In this document: in pieces, positions 1-5,159 of the stretch
Numbering within the stretch: position 1 is the first letter of the stretch
How the letters are laid out: every line of letters begins with the position of its first letter
NCBI GenBank assembly: GCA_945861845.1
Contig: CAMAWS010000251.1
Coordinates: forward strand, 1 to 5,573
Length of the DNA: 5,573 bases
Source of the DNA: Candidatus Sulfopaludibacter sp. SbA3
Lineage (GTDB): Bacteria; Acidobacteriota; Terriglobia; 20CM-2-55-15
Reading direction: 5' to 3'
Notes under the pieces: model-generated
Seen by the model: only the letters and a program-made list of their open reading frames with translations
Told to the model about the DNA's origin: nothing
The model's database searches: none
Position numbers and translations under genes: made by a program

Positions 1-44
1 CCGAATTCCGAAGTTCAGGAATTCGGAGTCTGTCCCCAGAATTC
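1..44. repeat. REP-like inverted repeat rich in GAATTC
   Basis: A 9-bp inverted repeat, CCGAATTCC at 1-9 and GGAATTCGG at 18-26, brackets an 8-base loop. A third GAATTC follows at 39-44, so the hexamer occurs three times in 44 bases. The minus strand between them reads TGGGGACAGACTCC. From memory, GGGGACAGACTCC-GAATTC words recur as dispersed extragenic repeats in several bacterial phyla, sometimes near IS200-like REP-associated transposases; that link is inference and no transposase is visible. The stem lies just downstream of the stop of the minus-strand glycosyltransferase gene and could help end or stabilise its transcript, but no T-tract follows, so it is not called a terminator. The element may extend past the left edge. 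Confidence 0.5.
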
Positions 45-61
45 CCCCAATTCCTCCATTC

Positions 62-844
62 TCATTTTACTTTCAGCGCCCGCGTCACTTCTTCAGCAGA
101 AATGCTTTCAATAGGCCGCTTCCAGATGATCCGCGCCCTTCGTCCAATCGGTCCCCATACTGCAGGGTCGGTTGGCCCGAACAGGGCTACCGTGGGACAG
201 CCGATGTAGGCCGCAAGGTGCGTGATCCCCGAATCGTTTCCAATGTATGCGCGGCAGGATCGAAGCCGACTGACAACCTCAGGGAGTGACAGGTCGCGAA
301 GCACAGGATGTTCGGTCTTGTAATCGCCCTCATTCGGACCGGCCAGCAATAACGGATTCGCCAGCATCTTGCCCAACTGGTCGAAATATGGCCAGCACTT
401 TTTCGGGCTGCCGCTTCCGGGATGCATGATGATTTCGCCGGTGTCCGGTTTCCACAGATCTGGGAGGGGAGGCCGCGCCAGCTTAAGCGTCCTGAGCAGG
501 TGGTCCCCCGCATGGCCGAATGACGGGAACGGCTCGGCGCGCACAACATTGGATAAACCGGAAGCCCGCAGGTTGTCCGCAAATGCGGCATCCTTCATCC
601 ATACGATGGACAGGTCGAAGTCCAATGCCGGAACAGTGCTATTAAAGAGGATGCTCCATGGAGGCGTCTCAATCGAATGGATCGCCCTAACTTTCACAAA
701 CCATTGGGCAATCCCAAGAGTGGCGGGGTAGCCTATGAGCGTAAACTCCGCCCCGCCCAGCGAATGCGCCAAAGCCTGAATCGCCGGCAGATTCAACACG
801 AAATCCCCGATTGCACACGCACGGACAATGAGCACTTGCTTCAT
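62..844 (-). CDS. Glycosyltransferase family 9 (heptosyltransferase-like) protein
   Basis: The product is predicted to transfer a sugar, classically ADP-heptose, onto a lipopolysaccharide-type acceptor at the cytoplasmic face of the inner membrane. The 260-residue protein has the GT9 (GT-B fold) landmarks in order: an N-terminal RACAIGDFVLNLP (residues 8-20) whose Asp13 matches the conserved Asp of WaaC, then MHPGSGSPKKCWP (140-152), then GNDSGITHLAA (202-212) with Asp204, then PTVALFGPTDPAVWGP (217-232). It is shorter than typical heptosyltransferases (about 320-350 residues), mostly through a reduced middle section, so donor and acceptor cannot be named. The open frame extends upstream to 925, but conservation begins at the Met at 844 and the extra 27 residues look non-coding. 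The ribosome site there is weak (CAAGAA). No other glycan gene is visible beside it. Confidence 0.88.
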   Translation of the reverse strand: MKQVLIVRACAIGDFVLNLPAIQALAHSLGGAEFTLIGYPATLGIAQWFVKVRAIHSIETPPWSILFNSTVPALDFDLSIVWMKDAAFADNLRASGLSNVVRAEPFPSFGHAGDHLLRTLKLARPPLPDLWKPDTGEIIMHPGSGSPKKCWPYFDQLGKMLANPLLLAGPNEGDYKTEHPVLRDLSLPEVVSRLRSCRAYIGNDSGITHLAAYIGCPTVALFGPTDPAVWGPIGRRARIIWKRPIESISAEEVTRALKVK

Positions 845-854
845 AATTCTTGAT

Positions 855-886
855 GGCTGCGCCCTAACGGGCTTGCATTCGCAGCC
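855..886 (-). promoter_or_regulatory. Nested hairpin just upstream of the GT9 start
   Basis: GGCTGC at 855-860 pairs with GCAGCC at 881-886, and inside it GCCC (861-864) pairs with GGGC (869-872) around a TAAC loop. The inner stem stacks directly on one side of the outer stem, and 873-880 is an 8-base bulge. In a minus-strand transcript this lies about 10 bases before the ATG at 844, where a ribosome would bind. A translational control role is inference; the stems are short enough to arise by chance in GC-rich DNA. Confidence 0.25.
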
Positions 887-928
887 GCTCATTTTCAATA
901 CTGGCGCGGGTTCGAGGCCACTCACTTC

Positions 929-957
929 TTGACCTCCAGCCCCATGCCGCTTACAAT
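929..957 (+). promoter_or_regulatory. Sigma70-type promoter for carD
   Basis: TTGACC (929-934) and TACAAT (952-957) are each one base from the consensus hexamers and are separated by exactly 17 bases. Transcription would start near 964, leaving a leader of about 17 bases before the carD ATG at 981. The leader contains a short purine-rich GGTGGG (973-978) that can serve as ribosome site. The promoter sits in the divergent spacer and should also drive the transporter gene downstream of carD. Confidence 0.72.
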
Positions 958-980
958 GCTCCGAGGTTTTCCGGTGGGAT

Positions 981-1490
981 ATGGATCAATTTGAGATAGG
1001 CGACAAAGTTGTATACCCCAATCATGGGGTCGGTATTATCGAAAAAATCTCCAACAGGCTGATCCAGGGCAGGTTTGAGCGATTTTACCTCCTCCGTATA
1101 TGTTCCAACGACATCCTGGTAATGGTTCCAACGGCCAACGCTGGGGATGTCGGCCTTCGAAAGATCATCGAACGACGGGACGTCGACCAACTCCTCACAT
1201 TCCTTGCCAATAATAAATTCTTTGCCCAGAAAGACTGGAAAGACCGATTCAAGGAAAACTCTGAAAAGATGCGTTCCGGATCGATCTTACACGTGGCCGA
1301 GGTGTTCAAGAACCTCGTATTCCTCAGCAGGGTCAAGCCTTTGTCCTTTCGAGAAAAGCGGATGCTCGACCGGGCGCGCTTTCTGCTCATTTCCGAGCTC
1401 TCAACCGTAATGAACATCAAAGAGCTGGAAATCGAAGAGCGCATTGAGAAGGCCGTCACGAAGGCGTGTGGCCAGGTTCCGGTAGCCTAG
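981..1490 (+). CDS. carD: CarD/CdnL-family RNA polymerase-binding transcription regulator
   Basis: The 169-residue protein has the two-part CarD build. Residues 1 to about 60 form the Tudor-like RNA polymerase interaction domain, opening with FEIGDKVVYPNHGVGIIEKI, the typical start for CarD and the related TRCF domain. Residues about 65-165 form the helical DNA-binding domain. Trp86 in DWKDRFKENSEKMRSGS aligns with the tryptophan (Trp85 in Mycobacterium tuberculosis CarD) that wedges into the upstream edge of the -10 region and stabilises open complexes; EKRMLDRARFLLISEL (125-140) is another family block. Length is normal for the family. By family knowledge it binds the beta-subunit lobe and tunes rRNA and other promoters rather than acting at one operator. 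The start is supported by the promoter at 929-957 and by the conserved N-terminus. The transporter gene begins 13 bp downstream, so the two are probably co-transcribed. Confidence 0.93.
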   Translation: MDQFEIGDKVVYPNHGVGIIEKISNRLIQGRFERFYLLRICSNDILVMVPTANAGDVGLRKIIERRDVDQLLTFLANNKFFAQKDWKDRFKENSEKMRSGSILHVAEVFKNLVFLSRVKPLSFREKRMLDRARFLLISELSTVMNIKELEIEERIEKAVTKACGQVPVA

Positions 1491-1503
1491 ACCCTAACTG
1501 CTC

Positions 1504-2763
1504 ATGTCTACAATTCTGCTTATCATTCTTCTACTCGTCTTTTTCATCCTGTCCGCGTTCTTCTCGGTGTCCGAAACCGCGATCCTGTCGAATAACAAAT
1601 ACAAGCTGCGCCACCTTGCTTCGGAGGGGAACAAGCGGGCCCATAAGTTGCTTGCATGGCTGGACGCTCCGGAAAGGCTGCTTGCCACTATCCTTCTCGG
1701 GAATAACTTTTCAAATATCGGGGCTGCGACCATTGCGGCGGTTCTTGTTGGACGCTTCGTCGCAAACCCGGAGATGCTCGACATTGCACTGGCGATAGAA
1801 GCGCTGTTGCTCACAATCTTTGTGTTGCTGTTCTGCGAGCTCATCCCCAAAGCCCTCGCGGCACGTTACCCTGAGCGGATCAGCCTGCGCCTGGTAATTC
1901 CTGTGGAAATCTGCACGCGCCTCTTCTACCCGGTGACAAGGCAGGGACTGAAAATCGCCGAACTGTTCTTTCGCGGCGTCAAGCATGCCCCGGAGTCGGC
2001 GGAAGCTTCGGCCTCGGAGGCTGAACTAAGAGCGCTGATCAACGGCTCGCGGCATGACCGGATGAAGATGCTTGAGCGCACGCTCGATTTCGCCGAACGG
2101 CAGGTCAAGGACGTGATGGTCCCGCGCATGGAAGTTACGGCGCTCGAGATGAACACATCGTTCGATGACATCCTTATCGCCGTGGAAAGCACGCGTTATT
2201 CGCGGCTTCCTGTCTACCAGGGTGTGCTCGACAACGTGGTTGGAATCCTGCATGGCAAGGACCTGATGCCTTACATGCATCGCCCGAAAACCTTCCGGCT
2301 TTCGCAGTTGCTGCGCAAGCCCGTCTTCATCCCGGATACTGCCCGGCTGAACCAGGCGGTGCAAGCGCTCCAGACTGCGCAAACGCACCTTGGCATTGTC
2401 GTGGACGAGCACGGCGGCGTCGAAGGTATTGTCACGGTGGAAGACCTGGTCGAACAGATCGTTGGAGAGATCCAGGATGAGCACGACGTGGAAGTCGACT
2501 CCGTTGTGCCGCACCCGGACGGAAGCATCATGATTGACGCCAGTATTTCCGTTCGCGAATTGAATGAACGCCTGGGCCTGAACGTTCCCGAGACGGGACA
2601 GTACGTGACTCTTGCGGGGTTCCTGCTCGCCAGGTCCGGACGATTGCTCAAGGAAGGCGAGGAGATCGCCTATGAAGGCAACGTATTCTCCATCGAACAG
2701 ATGGTCGGACGGCGGATTATGCGGGTGCGGATGCTCGTCCCTGCTCCAACTACCACGCGCTAA
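1504..2763 (+). CDS. CNNM/CorC (HlyC/CorC) family membrane transporter, DUF21-CBS pair-CorC_HlyC
   Basis: A 419-residue inner-membrane protein with the full family layout. The DUF21/CNNM membrane domain (about 1-160) starts with a hydrophobic helix at 3-22 running into FSVSETA (20-26), then has further hydrophobic stretches around 58-84, 92-114 and 128-145, with LLGNNFSNI (64-72) and CELIPKALA (111-119). Two CBS domains follow, near 203-262 (from VMVPRMEVTAL) and 268-325 (including VVDEHGGVEGIVTVEDLVEQ). A CorC_HlyC domain ends the protein (about 335-415). Relatives export or exchange Mg2+ (CorC, MpfA, human CNNM), with CBS domains that in several members bind ATP-Mg; the older 'hemolysin' label is misleading. 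The substrate here is inferred from the family. The ATG at 1504 keeps the conserved N-terminus, but no clear Shine-Dalgarno sequence precedes it, so translation may depend on carD immediately upstream. Confidence 0.92.
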   Translation: MSTILLIILLLVFFILSAFFSVSETAILSNNKYKLRHLASEGNKRAHKLLAWLDAPERLLATILLGNNFSNIGAATIAAVLVGRFVANPEMLDIALAIEALLLTIFVLLFCELIPKALAARYPERISLRLVIPVEICTRLFYPVTRQGLKIAELFFRGVKHAPESAEASASEAELRALINGSRHDRMKMLERTLDFAERQVKDVMVPRMEVTALEMNTSFDDILIAVESTRYSRLPVYQGVLDNVVGILHGKDLMPYMHRPKTFRLSQLLRKPVFIPDTARLNQAVQALQTAQTHLGIVVDEHGGVEGIVTVEDLVEQIVGEIQDEHDVEVDSVVPHPDGSIMIDASISVRELNERLGLNVPETGQYVTLAGFLLARSGRLLKEGEEIAYEGNVFSIEQMVGRRIMRVRMLVPAPTTTR

Positions 2764-4046
2764 CGGCTTACCAATCCTTCCAGTAATTCGAAGAATCCCG
2801 GGAACGACACGTCTGCACAGGATGCGTCGTCGATAGTAACCGGACCGGTCGCGAAACACGCCGCAACGGCAAAGGCCATTGCAATCCGGTGATCGCCAAA
2901 CGCCTCCACCCGCCCACCGCTCAGGACCTGGCCGCCCGGGACATATAGTCCGTCGGGCGTCTCATGTACTTTCGCTCCCAATACCCTCAGGTTGATGGCG
3001 ACCGTTCGAATCCTGTCGCTTTCCTTGGAACGGAGTTCTGCGGCGTCGCGTATCCGAACCCCGTTTCGCGTGCGCGTCCCCAGCACGGCCAGCACGGGAA
3101 TCTCATCGATTACGTTTGGAACCCACTCGGCTCCAATGTCGATTCCATCCAGATCGGAACTCTCAACGACGATGTCTCCGACAGGTTCTCCGCCGCCATC
3201 GGAAACATTGCTGACAGATATGCGCGCGCCAATATCCTGCAGCAGGGTGATAAAGCCGGAACGGGTGGGATTCAAGCCCACACGGGACAGCTTGATTTTT
3301 GAACCCGGCACTGCGAGGGCCGTTGCGATCAGGAATGCCGCGGAAGAAAGATCGCCGGGAACGCTGAATACACCGCCGCGCAGTGCGATTCCGCCTTCGA
3401 TCTCGATGGTTCCATTTGCGCCCTGGATTCCGGCGCCAAATTGACGGAGCGCAATTTCGGTGTGGTCGCGAGAACGGACAGCCTCGTGAACCCGCGTTGT
3501 GCCGCGGGCCTGGAGCCCGGCAAGCAGGACAGCGGATTTCACCTGCGCGCTCGCGACGGGCAGCGTGTAGTCGATCGCCGTCAGTGGGGCTCCCTGGACG
3601 CACATCGGCAAAAAGTTGTCATCCCTTGCATCGAGCCTGGCGCCGAAACGCCGCAGCGGCTCGATGATTCGCTTCATGGGACGGCGCGATAAGGACGAGT
3701 CGCCGATGAAAGTCGATTCAAACGAAGTTCCGGCAAGGATTCCAGACAGCAACCTTACGGTCGTGCCCGAGTTTTCCGCATCCAGTTCGCGCGCGGGACG
3801 GCGCAGGCCCTGCAATCCATTTCCTTGAATGACAACGTCGGCGCCCTTGCGGTCTATTGGAACGCCGAGTCCGGCCAGGCATTTAAGCGTGCTTGAGCAG
3901 TCGGCGCTTGCTGCGAAGTTGTGAATTACGGTCTGGCCTTCAGCAATGCTGCCGATCATCGCAAGACGGTGGCTGATGGACTTGTCTCCAGGAACAGAAG
4001 TTTCTCCCTGCAGCCTCAGAGCCGGCGCAACTTCTACAACATTCAT
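2760..4046 (-). CDS. aroA: 3-phosphoshikimate 1-carboxyvinyltransferase (EPSP synthase), class II
   Basis: This enzyme joins shikimate 3-phosphate and phosphoenolpyruvate to give EPSP, the sixth shikimate-pathway step towards chorismate and aromatic amino acids, in the cytoplasm. The 428-residue length is typical. Visible motifs: PGDKSISHR (19-27) with Lys22, NSGTTVRLL (92-100), SRRPMKR (120-126), SAQVK (166-170), RDHTE (193-197), NPTR (259-262), Asp314 as likely catalytic acid/base in VIDEIP, KESDRI (341-346) and DHRIAM (385-390). GDKS, SAQxK, RxHTE and NxTR together mark class II, the CP4/Bacillus type. The PEP-site glycine of NSGT is kept (Gly94), unlike CP4 with Ala. The open frame runs up to 4175, but the first 43 residues look unlike the family and would overlap the divergent kinase gene; Met at 4046 gives the expected N-terminus. 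It has no obvious ribosome site. Its stop overlaps that of the convergent transporter gene. No other shikimate gene is visible here. Confidence 0.95.
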   Translation of the reverse strand: MNVVEVAPALRLQGETSVPGDKSISHRLAMIGSIAEGQTVIHNFAASADCSSTLKCLAGLGVPIDRKGADVVIQGNGLQGLRRPARELDAENSGTTVRLLSGILAGTSFESTFIGDSSLSRRPMKRIIEPLRRFGARLDARDDNFLPMCVQGAPLTAIDYTLPVASAQVKSAVLLAGLQARGTTRVHEAVRSRDHTEIALRQFGAGIQGANGTIEIEGGIALRGGVFSVPGDLSSAAFLIATALAVPGSKIKLSRVGLNPTRSGFITLLQDIGARISVSNVSDGGGEPVGDIVVESSDLDGIDIGAEWVPNVIDEIPVLAVLGTRTRNGVRIRDAAELRSKESDRIRTVAINLRVLGAKVHETPDGLYVPGGQVLSGGRVEAFGDHRIAMAFAVAACFATGPVTIDDASCADVSFPGFFELLEGLVSR

Positions 4047-4052
4047 GCGGCC

Positions 4053-4080
4053 AGAGTAGCATGCCGATTGACATGGCCAA
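4053..4080 (-). promoter_or_regulatory. aroA: Possible aroA promoter
   Basis: On the minus strand TTGGCC (4080-4075) and TACTCT (4058-4053) are separated by 16 bases. They match consensus at about four and three of six positions, so this is a weak call. If real, the transcript would begin at or within a base or two of the aroA ATG at 4046, giving a nearly leaderless message, which would fit the missing Shine-Dalgarno sequence. Confidence 0.25.
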
Positions 4081-4093
4081 AACCTCATGTTAC

Positions 4094-4101
4094 GGAGAGA
4101 G
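4094..4101 (+). promoter_or_regulatory. Ribosome binding site deciding the rsbW-like start
   Basis: GGAGAGAG at 4094-4101 includes a GGAG core ending 6 bases before ATG 4104 and 9 bases before the adjacent ATG 4107. It places the start here and not at the longer open frame from 3921, which would run through the start of the divergent aroA gene. Confidence 0.65.
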
Positions 4102-4103
4102 TC

Positions 4104-4535
4104 ATGATGGGGAGTACACCAAGAAGCTTCGAGTTGACGATCCCAAGCTGTATTGAAGAGATGCACGCCGTGCATGCGCTGTTCGAACAGGCAGTCAAGG
4201 AATACGAGCTACCTGAAGAATTCGCTTATTGGATAGAACTGGCCATCAGCGAGTCGATGATTAACGCAATCAAGCACGGCAACAAATCGGATCCATCCAA
4301 GACGGCCACGCTGAAACTTTCCATTGACGGAGAGAACCTGGAAATCATTGTCCAGGATGAAGGGAAGGGCTTTGAATTGGAAACTGTCGCAGATCCCACC
4401 GAAGGCGCCAATCTTTTCAAATCCAGCGGGCGTGGCATCTTGATCATCCGGTCATTCATGGACAGAGTGGACCTTACGAAATTTGAAGGCGGCAGCATTC
4501 TGCGAATGGTTAAGCGCCTGCCGGAGGAAACATAG
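4104..4535 (+). CDS. RsbW/SpoIIAB-like anti-sigma factor serine kinase (HATPase_c_2)
   Basis: A 143-residue single-domain GHKL ATPase of the RsbW/SpoIIAB type, close to the family's usual size. The N box is ISESMINAIKHGN (48-60) with Glu50, Asn54 and His58; the G1 box is DEGKGF (85-90); the G2 region is SSGRGILIIRSFMDRV (107-122). These residues hold ATP-Mg. Family members bind a sigma factor or another regulator and phosphorylate a STAS-domain antagonist on serine. The next gene encodes just such a STAS protein, 3 bp downstream, which strongly supports a kinase-antagonist pair. No sigma factor or PP2C phosphatase is visible, so the target is unknown. Two Met codons in tandem (4104, 4107) are both possible starts; GGAGAGAG favours this position. 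The gene is divergent from aroA with 57 bp between starts. A TTGACA at 4068-4073 is present, but I see no matching -10. Confidence 0.9.
   Translation: MMGSTPRSFELTIPSCIEEMHAVHALFEQAVKEYELPEEFAYWIELAISESMINAIKHGNKSDPSKTATLKLSIDGENLEIIVQDEGKGFELETVADPTEGANLFKSSGRGILIIRSFMDRVDLTKFEGGSILRMVKRLPEET
4523..4530 (+). promoter_or_regulatory. Strong ribosome binding site for the STAS gene inside the kinase gene
   Basis: GGAGGAAA at 4523-4530 lies 8 bases before ATG 4539 and within the last codons of the kinase gene, which stops at 4533-4535. The arrangement suggests translational coupling of the two partner proteins. The better site also hints that the antagonist may be made in excess over the kinase, which is inference. 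Confidence 0.7.
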
Positions 4536-4538
4536 ATC

Positions 4539-4883
4539 ATGAGCATGCACCTTAAGGCGCGCCGCATCGACGACATCGTGATCCTGGACCTGAGCGGCCG
4601 CATCACCATCGGTGAAGGTACACTGATCCTTCGTGACCACATCCAGACAATGCTCGCCGCCGGTGACCGCAAGTTCCTCGTGAACCTCGGGGAAGTGGAC
4701 TATATCGACAGCTCGGGTCTTGGCGAACTCGTGACCACGTTTACCGCCGTACGCAACCAGCAGGGCGCACTCAAACTGGTCAACCTGACGCGGCGCGTCC
4801 ACGATCTTCTTCAGATAACCAAGCTGCTGACGGTCTTCGAAGTTTTCTCGAACGAAACAGAAGCCGTCAAGTCGATGAAGTAG
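4539..4883 (+). CDS. STAS-domain anti-sigma factor antagonist (RsbV/SpoIIAA-like)
   Basis: A 114-residue protein made of one STAS domain, of normal length for RsbV/SpoIIAA. It opens with IDDIVILDLSGRITIGEG (10-27) and carries VDYIDSSGLGELV (53-65). Ser59 in DSSGLG corresponds to the phosphorylated serine (Ser58) of SpoIIAA. By family knowledge the unphosphorylated form binds the anti-sigma kinase and releases its sigma factor, and phosphorylation on this serine switches the interaction off. The kinase gene is directly upstream, 3 bp away, so the two form one transcription unit. The start at 4539 is supported by GGAGGAAA 8 bases upstream; a second Met two codons later (4545) is a minor alternative. 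A long palindrome begins 10 bp after the stop and may shape the 3' end of this transcript. STAS proteins also act outside sigma control, for example on cyclases or transporters, so the downstream output is open. Confidence 0.92.
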   Translation: MSMHLKARRIDDIVILDLSGRITIGEGTLILRDHIQTMLAAGDRKFLVNLGEVDYIDSSGLGELVTTFTAVRNQQGALKLVNLTRRVHDLLQITKLLTVFEVFSNETEAVKSMK

Positions 4884-4893
4884 TCTTGGCCCA

Positions 4894-5143
4894 AAGCTCC
4901 CCTCCTAAGTTAGGCATCAACATACTTAACTCATCGAACACTCGGCGAGGGGAGATTTTGAAATTGGACGAGTCCTGCATCTCAAATCCGAAATCCGAAG
5001 TAGCAAATTGGACTGTCAGAGGTGGGAGTTCAATCCGATATTTCGGGATTTCGGATTTGAGATGCAGGATTCGTCCAATCTCGCAATGTCTTCGCCGGTT
5101 GATGAGTCAAGTATGTTGATGCCCTAAGTTAGTAGGGGAGCTT
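4894..5143. repeat. Long imperfect palindrome (MITE-like element or long hairpin) between convergent genes
   Basis: The 276-bp gap between the STAS gene (ends 4883) and the receiver gene (ends 5160) is almost filled by two inverted arms of about 100 bases around a 49-base centre (4997-5045). Outer ends AAGCTCCCCT (4894-4903) and AGGGGAGCTT (5134-5143) pair exactly. CATCAACATACTT (4915-4927) pairs with 5109-5121. The inner arm 4963-4996 pairs with 5046-5079 over 34 positions with one mismatch (4972/5070). Between these blocks are small substitutions and indels. The inner arm contains a tandem heptamer, AAATCCG at 4984-4990 and 4991-4997; the other arm has an extra G at that spot. AAATTGGAC also occurs directly repeated at 4961-4969 and 5005-5013. 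No target-site duplication, T-tract or credible coding frame is seen. It may be a non-autonomous mobile element or an mRNA-end hairpin; which is inference. Confidence 0.82.
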
Positions 5144-5159
5144 CATGTGCCCGCGCCAA

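Noticed and set aside
845..925. N-terminal extension of the GT9 gene to Met at 925
   Set aside because: The 27 extra residues precede the conserved MKQVLIVRACAIGD start, have no ribosome site, and bear no resemblance to the GT9 N-terminus.
2026..2859. Long minus-strand open frame (277 codons) opposite the transporter gene
   Set aside because: It lies antisense to strongly conserved CBS and CorC_HlyC coding sequence, its translation resembles no family I know, and such frames are common opposite GC-rich genes.
3163..3603. Minus-strand 146-codon frame within aroA
   Set aside because: It is a frame-shifted shadow of aroA with an arginine-rich, family-less translation.
4068..4096. Sigma70 promoter using TTGACA at 4068-4073 for the kinase gene
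   Set aside because: The -35 is perfect, but at 16-18 bases spacing no hexamer resembles TATAAT (TACGGA at 17), and transcription would begin at the start codon, cutting off the ribosome site.
3921..4103. N-terminal extension of the kinase gene to 3921
   Set aside because: It is antisense to conserved aroA coding sequence; the ribosome site at 4094-4101 and the family length support the start at 4104.
4047..4175. N-terminal extension of aroA to Met at 4175
   Set aside because: It would overlap the start of the divergent kinase gene, and the 43 residues do not resemble the EPSP synthase N-terminus.
4886..5119. Plus-strand open frame of 77 codons after the STAS gene
   Set aside because: It lies almost wholly inside the long palindrome, has no ribosome site, and its translation is low-complexity read-out of the repeat arms.
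4894..5143. CRISPR array or insertion sequence
   Set aside because: Repeats are inverted arms, not regularly spaced direct repeats with spacers, and there is no transposase reading frame.
4884..5159. Intrinsic terminator between the STAS and receiver genes
   Set aside because: The palindrome would form a hairpin, but no T-tract follows either outer end, so it is listed as a repeat and not as a terminator.
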